Position numbers and translations under genes: made by a program. Below are positions 7,049 to 14,131 of a DNA stretch of 61,664 nt, piece by piece (position 1 is the stretch's first letter; every line of letters starts with the position of its first letter). Below the pieces are notes generated by a model. The model ran no database searches and was not told the origin of the DNA. It worked only from the letters and a program-made list of their open reading frames with translations. This DNA comes from a candidate division WOR-1 bacterium RIFCSPHIGHO2_01_FULL_53_15 (lineage in GTDB: Bacteria; Margulisbacteria; WOR-1; O2-12-FULL-45-9; XYB2-FULL-48-7): the NCBI GenBank assembly GCA_001772335.1, contig METM01000026.1, forward strand, positions 1 through 61,664, read 5' to 3'.

Positions 7049-9229
7049 ATGTTATCAACCAAGATTGTATCATTAACGGTTTCCCCTGTGAGAGAAACGG
7101 CAGGCGTTTCTTCTCCGACTGCTATTTTAGACGTAAACACTCTCCTTGCCAAAGCCCAAGAAATCTACAGCTATATTGCACGGGAGCGCATGGTCGGGCT
7201 TCCCGCGGATATGGGTTTTGAAAAAGGCGGAGAAGAAGCCGTGGAAATAGCCCTTCCTGATGGAACAATCATGAAGATGTGCCCTGAAAGCTATGCTTCC
7301 TTCATTCTCTTTCCCATGCTTACCAGTTTAGTCAATGGCCGAATTGTTATGTTAGGCGATCCTGGACTTGGAAAAACTCAAATCGCAACCCTTATGGGAC
7401 AAATGACAGGACTGCCTCTCCCGGCAATTCGCGCGGGAATGGTCAACGGCCATCCCCAGCTAACCATGGCCGACCTTTTTGGAAATCTTGATTTAGCAGA
7501 ATACGCAAAAGGAAACATCAGCCCGGTCTGGAGAGATATTGTTAAAAGCCGGTTTCGTTTTGTAAATGAATTTAACCGCATTCCCACCAAGACCCAGAGC
7601 GGACTTTTAGCTGCGCTGGCCGAACAGTTTGTTGAATTATTCAACAGCACCTTTGAGATGAAAGACGCGCCCTGGTTCTTTACCGCCAACGAAGCCAATG
7701 GCGGGGGAACTTACCAGGTTATCGCGGCTCTCTGGGACAGGATGGACGCTTCAGTCAGAGCCACTCCGGTCAATGCCCACTATCTTGAAAAAGCCAGAGG
7801 AATTGACAACCGAGCTGATTTTCCGGAACATTTAAGATTATCTGAAGAAGAAACTAAAGTTATCAATAAAAGAATCGAAGGGCTGCCGGTTGATAAAGCT
7901 GCTGAGGAAAGGCTGACCTACTTTTTCTCCCAGCTCAACGCCTGCGAAAAAGCGGCCGAGGATGTCAATCACCGCTTCAAGTCCCACATAGTAGAAGGAG
8001 AAAAACGAGGCGACGCGCTCTGGTCAGGCGCCCACGATGACGCGAACGAATACATTGGAGCGCAGATTGAGAATACGGTTGGCACCCGCATCTACTTTTC
8101 CATTATCCGTTATGCCAAAGCCCTGGCCTGGTTCAGGGGGAAAGAACAGGTGGAGACGGAAGACATTGCCGCGGTGCTGCCCGCGGTAATGAGCCACCGG
8201 ATCAAGCCCAACCGCTCCGCTCAGGCAGAAGACCGCTGGGCCTGGGTTTCTAAACTCTGGCAGAAGGCCATGGACAGATATGATGAAAGGGAAAGAAACA
8301 CTGACAGGTTAAGCTTGGCAAGACTCAAAGAAGAACTGGGAACAATTCCTCTTTCTGACCAACCTGCCAGAATTGAGCAATACATGAAAGAATTTACAGC
8401 ACAGATGGATGGCTCGGCCGGCATTGAAGAACTGCTATCTATGAAGCTGCTTTATGAAGAGACAATGAGGAAAGTCAAAGAGCAAGGAATTACTCTTATT
8501 GCCAGGCCGAGGCCGCCCCGTCCGCCCAGACACAGGGGTAAAGCAGGCGGAACAATTTTAACCCCGGAAGAAGTCCTGGCCATGCACCAGGCGGGCAGAA
8601 TGCCGGCTATTGGCTCCTGGGTTAGAATTCCGGGCATGGATTTGCTTGTTTCTCCGCATACCGTTACTAACAAAGAGATCGGGAAGTGGATGAAAAAGGG
8701 CGGTTATAAAAGAGACGAGGGATGGAGCGAAGCGGGAGGGAAATGGAGAGAAGAAGAAAAGATTGTTCGGCCGGCATATTGGGATGTCCCAAGATTTAAT
8801 CAGCCCGAACAGCCGGTGGTTGGATTTTCCTGGTATGAGGCAGAGGCGTATTTAGGGTCAAAAGGATTAATGTTTCTTACCGAAGCCCAATGGGAAGAGG
8901 TTGCCAGGGGAGGATTGAGGGGTAAGACATATCCCTGGGGAGACGAAGAACCAACTGCCGAGCTGGCGCACTTTGAACAGCCCGGCAACACAGGAGCGCC
9001 ATTAAATGTAACTCAATTATTTAGGCCTAACAATTATGGAGTGTTTCATATGGCCGGGAATGTGTGGCAATGGTGCCAGGATTGTCATGATAGCAATAAA
9101 AACACAAAAGTTCTTCGCGGCGGTTCCTGGAGCCGTGCAGCAGTCCTCCTGCGGGTAGCTTACCGGGGCTACTATGCCCCGGACGGGCGGTTCAACGGTA
9201 TCGGCTGCCGTGCCGCCAGGACTCCATAA
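7049..9229 (+). CDS. MoxR-type AAA+ ATPase fused to a C-terminal FGE/C-lectin-fold DGR-type domain
   Basis: 726 aa. The AAA+ core (about 40-400) has Walker A GDPGLGKT at 103-110, a Walker-B-like FVNEFNRIPTKTQSGLLAAL in which the usual Asp of DEINR is Asn, and a sensor region WFFTANEANGGGTYQVIAALWDRMDASV. A helical linker and a Pro/Arg-rich hinge (RPRPPRPPRHRG) lead to an FGE-fold domain from about 520: VSPHTVTNKEIGKWMKKGGY, MFLTEAQWEEVARGG, YPWGDEEP, YGVFHMAGNVWQWCQD, then VLRGGSW and a variable tail. MoxR ATPases usually act as chaperones with vWA partners, and the next gene encodes one. The variable C-terminus would be the recognition part, by inference. The RBS is weak. Confidence 0.85.
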   Translation: MLSTKIVSLTVSPVRETAGVSSPTAILDVNTLLAKAQEIYSYIARERMVGLPADMGFEKGGEEAVEIALPDGTIMKMCPESYASFILFPMLTSLVNGRIVMLGDPGLGKTQIATLMGQMTGLPLPAIRAGMVNGHPQLTMADLFGNLDLAEYAKGNISPVWRDIVKSRFRFVNEFNRIPTKTQSGLLAALAEQFVELFNSTFEMKDAPWFFTANEANGGGTYQVIAALWDRMDASVRATPVNAHYLEKARGIDNRADFPEHLRLSEEETKVINKRIEGLPVDKAAEERLTYFFSQLNACEKAAEDVNHRFKSHIVEGEKRGDALWSGAHDDANEYIGAQIENTVGTRIYFSIIRYAKALAWFRGKEQVETEDIAAVLPAVMSHRIKPNRSAQAEDRWAWVSKLWQKAMDRYDERERNTDRLSLARLKEELGTIPLSDQPARIEQYMKEFTAQMDGSAGIEELLSMKLLYEETMRKVKEQGITLIARPRPPRPPRHRGKAGGTILTPEEVLAMHQAGRMPAIGSWVRIPGMDLLVSPHTVTNKEIGKWMKKGGYKRDEGWSEAGGKWREEEKIVRPAYWDVPRFNQPEQPVVGFSWYEAEAYLGSKGLMFLTEAQWEEVARGGLRGKTYPWGDEEPTAELAHFEQPGNTGAPLNVTQLFRPNNYGVFHMAGNVWQWCQDCHDSNKNTKVLRGGSWSRAAVLLRVAYRGYYAPDGRFNGIGCRAARTP

Positions 9230-9235
9230 CACCTT
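9116..9235 (+). other. Candidate DGR variable region 3 (VR3) with 3' flank
   Basis: It runs from RGGSW to the stop (9227-9229). Anchors RGGSW, R-VAYR, P and IG-R match the other candidate VRs, and divergent codons include AGC, GTC, CTC, GGC, TAC, GCC, TTC and AAC. ACACCTT (9229-9235) begins with the last base of the stop codon, the same motif that follows VR1 and VR2. This VR sits on an AAA+ ATPase instead of a stand-alone FGE protein. Confidence 0.6.
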
Positions 9236-9247
9236 ATCCCTTGACCC

Positions 9248-9267
9248 CCTGCCTGCCGGCAGGCAGG
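9248..9267. repeat. Perfect 20-bp palindrome, CCTGCC family
   Basis: CCTGCCTGCCGGCAGGCAGG is a perfect palindrome between the MoxR-FGE and zincin-vWA genes. Its core recurs inside cysS (44110-44125), and a variant inside the acyl-CoA ligase gene (about 56464-56482). Confidence 0.8.
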
Positions 9268-9315
9268 CTTTACACCTTGGGGGGAGGGGTTGAGGGAAAA
9301 ATAGGAAGATAAAAA

Positions 9316-11052
9316 ATGTTAAATTATAAAATAGTATCGGCAAGAATAATAGAAATATCCGCAAAATCGCGCGGTTTTGCCCAGGTGTGGGGCCAGGCGA
9401 GGCGGTTGTGGGGAGAAGTAGCATTACGGAGTCCAAAATTGCTCGGGACCGAAGCTGATCTTGCCCAATACGAAATGAGCGGTGAGATCGGCGGGTTCAG
9501 TATCCCCACCAAAGAAACATTCATTAACTTGGATAAATTCATGGAGCAGTTTGGGCCATTCAAAGACGAAGATGAGATCAACCTTTTCATGAAAATGCTG
9601 ATGGCGCACGAAATCGGCCATCATAAGATGATCCCTTACGATTTCAAAAGCTCGCTATTGCTTCAGGAAGCGGCGGCCAAAACTGTCGGCGATCGGGGTA
9701 AAGCCAACCACATCACAAACCTTTATGAAGATTTGCTCATTAATTTAACACTTGCTAAAAGAAATGGATTGCCAGTTGAAGCTCTTTATCAAAGAATAAC
9801 CGAGAAAAACGAAAAAATAAGCCCGCTCTGGCAGATTTATATGCGGGTTTATGAGAAGCTATTAGATGTTGAAATCCTTCCCAAAATTGAAATTCCTGCT
9901 GAGATGGAAACGGACGCGGATCGAGTGGTTCAAATTATTCGTGAAAGCCGTCCTTTAAATTATCTGCAAAAAGTCCAGGAATTCGCGGCGATCTTTAATA
10001 AATATATGACGGATCAAGATATGACTGTCCCCAATCCGCTGGATGGAGAAGTTAAATCCAAAGCCCCGGCTGAGCAGCCAGGTAGAAAAGCTTCCGCAAA
10101 AAAGGCCGCAGAAGGTCTGGGGAAAAGACAAAAGGGAGAACCAGTCCAGGGTCAAATACGCCCAATTAAAGAATATCAGGAAATGATGGCCGCGGCAGGG
10201 ATTGCTTCTGATGTTAAAGAGGCAACCATCATGTACTATCTTGATTTAGCCCGTGATTTATCGATTAAATTCCCTCTTCATCCCCGCTCTGCCGGCGAAG
10301 AAGTGATTGAAGGCGTTGACTTCTGGGATCCGGCCGAACACGACATTTCCGATCTGGACATGCTCCTTTCTTCTCAAATGGGGCCGACCATTCCCGGGGT
10401 TACCACATTACGAAGGACCAAAACCGAGGGGCATGACATCAAAGCCAGCTTTGAAGCTCCTAATTTAGTTGTTTATGTTGACGCCAGCGGCAGCCGGCCC
10501 GACCCTAATAACGCATTATCCTATCCGGTTCTCGGAGCGACCATCTGGCTGCAATCGGCAATTAATTCCGGGGCAAAGGTGCGGGTGGTCACTTTTGATT
10601 CCAGAAAGAAATTTAATGCCATGCCCGGCTTCACCCGTGATATCAACGAGGCGATGAGATATATTTTAACTTACGGTCCGTCTGAACCACAAACAACCTT
10701 TCCGCTGGAAGATTTAAGAGATGTATATGATAACGAAGGATTTAGAAGGGACCCGCTTCGAACGGTAGTTATCTATGACGATGAAGTGAAATATATTTTA
10801 ACTGACAAATTTAATGGAGGAACGGGAGAAGATTTGCTGATGCAAATTCAATCAGAGGGTCGCGGCGGCGGAGATTTCTTGCTGGGCTGTGGTGAATCCG
10901 AGGCAACCAGGAAGTTAAGAGACCTGGGCTTTAAGGTTCATCTAATGAGAAATTGGAGCGAGATCGTCAAAGCCGCGGCGGATTCTGCCGAGGCGATTTA
11001 CGATCCTTATCGACATTTGCAAAAACTTCAGCAACAAGAGTATAATAAATAA
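9316..11052 (+). CDS. Zincin-like metallopeptidase plus vWA-domain protein
   Basis: 578 aa. The N-terminal part carries HEIGHH (HExxH zinc motif, 98-102) with a later NLYEDLL that may supply the third ligand. The C-terminal half is a vWA domain: VVYVDASGS (MIDAS DxSxS at about 389-393), TTFPLEDL and VVIYDDE. The layout resembles DUF2201-type peptidase/vWA proteins. It follows the MoxR-FGE gene by 86 bp, and MoxR and vWA proteins commonly work as a pair, so this is the likely partner of that ATPase. RBS AGGAAG precedes ATG 9316. No signal peptide is visible, so the protein is probably cytoplasmic. Confidence 0.8.
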   Translation: MLNYKIVSARIIEISAKSRGFAQVWGQARRLWGEVALRSPKLLGTEADLAQYEMSGEIGGFSIPTKETFINLDKFMEQFGPFKDEDEINLFMKMLMAHEIGHHKMIPYDFKSSLLLQEAAAKTVGDRGKANHITNLYEDLLINLTLAKRNGLPVEALYQRITEKNEKISPLWQIYMRVYEKLLDVEILPKIEIPAEMETDADRVVQIIRESRPLNYLQKVQEFAAIFNKYMTDQDMTVPNPLDGEVKSKAPAEQPGRKASAKKAAEGLGKRQKGEPVQGQIRPIKEYQEMMAAAGIASDVKEATIMYYLDLARDLSIKFPLHPRSAGEEVIEGVDFWDPAEHDISDLDMLLSSQMGPTIPGVTTLRRTKTEGHDIKASFEAPNLVVYVDASGSRPDPNNALSYPVLGATIWLQSAINSGAKVRVVTFDSRKKFNAMPGFTRDINEAMRYILTYGPSEPQTTFPLEDLRDVYDNEGFRRDPLRTVVIYDDEVKYILTDKFNGGTGEDLLMQIQSEGRGGGDFLLGCGESEATRKLRDLGFKVHLMRNWSEIVKAAADSAEAIYDPYRHLQKLQQQEYNK

Positions 11053-11084
11053 ATCCCCACACCAAAGATTTTAGTGTGGGGATA
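11053..11084. other. Stem-loop between zincin-vWA gene and small ORF
   Basis: ATCCCCACAC pairs perfectly with GTGTGGGGAT (10 bp) around a loop of about 11 nt. No U-run follows. It could be a processing site or an attenuator before the RBS (GAGGTGAT) of the next gene. Confidence 0.55.
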
Positions 11085-11100
11085 AAGCGAGGTGATATAA

Positions 11101-11406
11101 ATGGCGACTACTGTAAGAATTACGCCGTTCCAGAGAGCCGGGAAAAGTTTGATGCAGGGAAGACAATTTAAGGCGACCTCAAAGCTGGGCCGGCTCCCTA
11201 TTAGTCTTCATGATTTCGGTAAAGCTCAAAACATCTTCGCCTCTCAAGAAACTTTTCGAAACCAGGTCTTAAAGTTCGGGGAAGGCGTTGATCTGGTTTC
11301 CGGAGAAGTTAACGGGGAAATCTTTGTGCTGGAAGCCGCCCAGGCCAAAACGCTTATTGAAAACGCCCTGGATGCCCAAAACCTGATTGCGGGATTGAAG
11401 CCTTGA
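11101..11406 (+). CDS. Small protein of unknown function
   Basis: 101 aa, basic N-terminus (TPFQRAGKSLMQGRQFKATSK) and an amphipathic C-terminal part ending in AKTLIENALDAQNLIAGL. There is no recognised motif, signal peptide or membrane segment. A good RBS (GAGGTGAT) precedes ATG 11101. Its place between the zincin-vWA gene and the toxin-antitoxin-like pair, all on the same strand, suggests it belongs to this accessory cluster. Function unknown. Confidence 0.6.
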   Translation: MATTVRITPFQRAGKSLMQGRQFKATSKLGRLPISLHDFGKAQNIFASQETFRNQVLKFGEGVDLVSGEVNGEIFVLEAAQAKTLIENALDAQNLIAGLKP

Positions 11407-11442
11407 TGATAAAATAGGTCCGAAAAGGAAAGGTGATGTTTT

Positions 11443-11697
11443 ATGAAGGACTTGCTTGCCAGGGAAATCGAAGAACTCTCAAAAATAAAAAAAATTGAAA
11501 CCGCAAATCTGGTGGCGCAAGCGATTAAAATAGGCGTGACAAAACTCTGGCAGGAAATGATTCTTGCCAGATATCTCTATAAGAAAATCACGCGGAGAGA
11601 AGCCATTAAACTCGCGGGCATCGATAACGTGCGGCTTGCGGAGAAGCAAAAAAAGATTGTTTTAGAAGATGTTAGATGGGGACTGGAGCATGCCTGA
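11443..11697 (+). CDS. UPF0175-family antitoxin-like protein
   Basis: 84 aa. The stretch ILARYLYKKITRREAIKLAGID with EKQKKIVLEDVRWGLEH is typical of UPF0175 proteins, small DNA-binding partners of DUF3368 PIN toxins. RBS AAAGGTGAT lies before the ATG. The stop overlaps the start of the PIN gene by 8 nt, as expected for a coupled antitoxin-toxin pair. Confidence 0.75.
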   Translation: MKDLLAREIEELSKIKKIETANLVAQAIKIGVTKLWQEMILARYLYKKITRREAIKLAGIDNVRLAEKQKKIVLEDVRWGLEHA

Positions 11698-12196
11698 TGA
11701 AACAGTCAGTAATTCCGGCCCGCTCATTCATTTAGCGCAAATTAACAGACTCGATCTTCTCGATGTTTTCCCTGAGATTTATATTCCTGAAGAAGTCTAT
11801 TCGGAAGTTTCCGCTTTTGACGCATCCCTGAAGGAAAAGCTCGATAGGGCAAAAAATATCAAAAAGACGGCGGTCGCCCCTAAGAACTCAGATCAATTAA
11901 GTAAAAAGCTCAAAAGGTTTAATTTGGATCTTGGGGAATTGCAGGCAATTTCGCTTTGCCTTGAATTCGGGAAAAAATTGTTCCTTACGGACGATCTTGA
12001 CGCTCGTGAAGCGGCGGCAGAGCTCGGATTAGACCCTCATGGTTCTGTCGGCATTATCGTCCTTGCATATAGAAAGAAACATATTAATTATGAAGATGCC
12101 GAAAAAGCGATGCATGCCTTATACGAAATCAGCAATCTGTTCATCACAAAATCTATCATAAATATTGGCATAGCAGAACTAAAGAAACACAAATAA
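11690..12196 (+). CDS. DUF3368 PIN-domain protein, putative toxin RNase
   Basis: About 168 aa from ATG 11690 (the frame is open from 11669). It has N-terminal VSNSGPLIHLAQINRLDLL, then IPEEVYSEV, LGELQAISLCLE and FLTDDLDAREAAAELG, the order of acidic residues and strands seen in the DUF3368 PIN family. PIN domains are Mg2+-dependent RNases. It pairs with the overlapping UPF0175 gene, and its stop overlaps the next start by 1 nt, so the pair is co-transcribed with the zincin gene at 12196. Confidence 0.8.
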   Translation: MPDETVSNSGPLIHLAQINRLDLLDVFPEIYIPEEVYSEVSAFDASLKEKLDRAKNIKKTAVAPKNSDQLSKKLKRFNLDLGELQAISLCLEFGKKLFLTDDLDAREAAAELGLDPHGSVGIIVLAYRKKHINYEDAEKAMHALYEISNLFITKSIINIGIAELKKHK

Positions 12197-13665
12197 TGTC
12201 GGACCTCTCTGAAATTGAGAATCAAATCTCCGACCAAATCAAATATCTCGGCACTGTTATCTATCTCTGGATGGACAAAACAAACAATTGGGGCGGCTTC
12301 ACCAAAACTGTGATCGATCAGCACTACTGCTATCATCTTTTGAATATGCCGTTATCGGATCAGCTAACATCAGAAGATTTAGATAAATTCAACGAAGAAT
12401 TAGACCGCCTGGCAAAAGAATATAACATTGCAAGTTTAACGCCGGATTCATTATTTTTCCTTGTAAAGGAATTTAAAATCGAACTCCAGGGGAAATCCTA
12501 CGGAATTTCCGAAGTATCGGAAATCAGTAAAATCCTAAAGTCTCTGGGTTCCGACAAAAGAATTTGCGCCGGGTTTTACGGAGCATTCAGGAGCTTTATC
12601 TTTGGCGATGCGACTGAAGAAATAATAAATGATTTTAATGTCCATTATATCGAAAAGGAAATCGCCAGAACCCCCAACAATCCGCTCCTCATTGCGGCGG
12701 TTATGGAAGGTCAAAATATATTTATCCGAAAAGAAGCATGTGAACTCTTATTTTATCAAAAATGGGCCAAAGCATTTGAGGCCGCCCCTAATGATCTTTA
12801 TTCCCAATTAAGTCAAAAGATAAAAAAGCGAGCTTTATCGCTTTATAGCATAAATAACAAAGAAGATTTAATTACTAAGAAAGAAATGTTTTTAAAAGAC
12901 ATGACGGCCAATTATCTTTATCATGAAATCGGCCATTCGGTTTCCCTTTCGGCAGTTTTTACAACGGACGAATCCGCGCTCGGGGAAGGAAGCGCGGTTA
13001 TCGGAGCAAATACGCTCGTTTTGATCAAGGAATTTCTGGCGGATTTCGCACTTACTAAAAGCCCGTTTCAACACATGCTTCAACTGGCGGAGCTTGGAAA
13101 GGCCGGCGAGGCCCAAAGGTTGTTTTATTTATATTTATCCGACAACTTCTTTTACGACACTGATAATTACTCCCTCTTCCCGTCCACCGATCTTATTCTC
13201 TCCACATGCATAAAATATCTTAATAAAGACGGAATTAATTTTGCCGGCTTGAAAGAGGAATTAGACATACGAAATCAAAATAGTATTTTATTTTATCTTG
13301 TTAAAGAGTATAAAAACATCGTTTCCTGGCTGGAAGAAAGAATTGAGCGGACGGAGTTTATAGTGGCCGGCAAACCGCTGGATTTTAAAAATTTGTCTCT
13401 TTTTGTAAAGGCAGAACACACGAAGGCAAAAAATTTTATTTCCGAAAAAGACCTAAAATATCAGTCAACTTATTGGGCAAATATATTCAATCACGTGGAA
13501 TCCTATGCTAATGAGACATTTAAGCAGATTCAATATTTTCTTGAGGAACAAAAGATGAGAATCTCAGATGTGCTTTTAGATAAAATAGCAAGCGAAAAAG
13601 ACATAGAAAAGTACGAAGGTAATTTAAGGAGTTGCTTGATTGGTAAATTGGATGCAGTGCTCTAA
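12196..13665 (+). CDS. Putative zinc metallopeptidase (HExxH), unknown family
   Basis: 489 aa. YLYHEIGHS (about 240-248) gives HExxH, and IKEFLADFAL some 30 residues later provides an ExxxD motif like the third-ligand helix of gluzincins such as DPP III-type enzymes. No signal peptide is visible. The rest is largely helical, with many Lys/Glu. Codon use is more AT-rich than in core genes nearby. It is the last gene of the accessory cluster before a terminator hairpin. It is the second zincin in the cluster, which suggests proteolysis as an output; the substrate is unknown. Confidence 0.65.
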   Translation: MSDLSEIENQISDQIKYLGTVIYLWMDKTNNWGGFTKTVIDQHYCYHLLNMPLSDQLTSEDLDKFNEELDRLAKEYNIASLTPDSLFFLVKEFKIELQGKSYGISEVSEISKILKSLGSDKRICAGFYGAFRSFIFGDATEEIINDFNVHYIEKEIARTPNNPLLIAAVMEGQNIFIRKEACELLFYQKWAKAFEAAPNDLYSQLSQKIKKRALSLYSINNKEDLITKKEMFLKDMTANYLYHEIGHSVSLSAVFTTDESALGEGSAVIGANTLVLIKEFLADFALTKSPFQHMLQLAELGKAGEAQRLFYLYLSDNFFYDTDNYSLFPSTDLILSTCIKYLNKDGINFAGLKEELDIRNQNSILFYLVKEYKNIVSWLEERIERTEFIVAGKPLDFKNLSLFVKAEHTKAKNFISEKDLKYQSTYWANIFNHVESYANETFKQIQYFLEEQKMRISDVLLDKIASEKDIEKYEGNLRSCLIGKLDAVL

Positions 13666-13671
13666 AACAAG

Positions 13672-13735
13672 CTCCCGGCTTTAGCGTTCATTTCGAGCGA
13701 AATCGAGGAACTACTAACCAAAGCCGGGATTTTTT
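13672..13735. terminator. Rho-independent-type terminator, hairpin element copy C (inverted)
   Basis: CCCGGCTTT pairs with AAAGCCGGG and is followed by a run of T, ending the 11101-13665 transcript. Read on the minus strand it begins CCCGGCTTTGGTTAGTAG, identical over 18 nt to copy B at about 4097, but the loop is different and contains ATTTCG-CT-CGAAAT. It is therefore a third member of the hairpin family. Confidence 0.75.
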
Positions 13736-13841
13736 GTATTCGTCCCTCGACAACTCACTACGTTTGGTGCTCGGGATCAGGAATAAGCCTGGACTCCTTC
13801 TTTTGCGCGCTTTATGCTTCCCTGGAAACATAAACTCTGGC

Positions 13842-14099
13842 GATCAAGCATTTTACGGGACATCCGAGAATGCGGTAAAGACACAAATCTGGATAGCGAT
13901 CTCGATTTATGTTCTGATAGCCATTATTCGGAAAAGACTCAATTTAAGGCTGTCGCTCTACACAATTCTACAGATTTTAAGCGTGGCTCTTTTCGAGAAA
14001 ATCCCTATCCTGCAAGCCTTTGCGGAGGATCGCTATGCAACTGAAGATACCCAACCGTGGGAACAGCTTGAATTACAAGGGATATCACTGGGACAGTAG
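13842..14099 (+). pseudogene. IS4-family transposase remnant (C-terminal part)
   Basis: The frame reads AFYGTSENAVKTQIWIAIS, then IYVLIAIIRKRLNL, SLYTILQILSVALFEKIPI and LQAF, the C-terminus of IS4/DDE_Tnp_1 transposases. Upstream, DNA resembling the preceding WIKQHLRIK segment is present but in another frame, so the copy is frameshifted, and no N-terminal or catalytic part remains. No terminal repeats are visible. It marks past insertion at the right edge of the accessory region. Confidence 0.8.
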
Positions 14100-14131
14100 T
14101 AAATTTCCATTTAAAATGATAAAATAGGTTC

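Noticed and set aside
80..9229. Active formylglycine-generating enzymes
   Set aside because: The Cys residues needed for catalysis are not in place and no sulfatase gene is nearby; the fold is used more probably for binding.
13736..14099. An intact 121-codon gene before purL
   Set aside because: Only its end matches a known family (IS4 transposase), and the 5' part is frame-shifted DNA and palindromic words.
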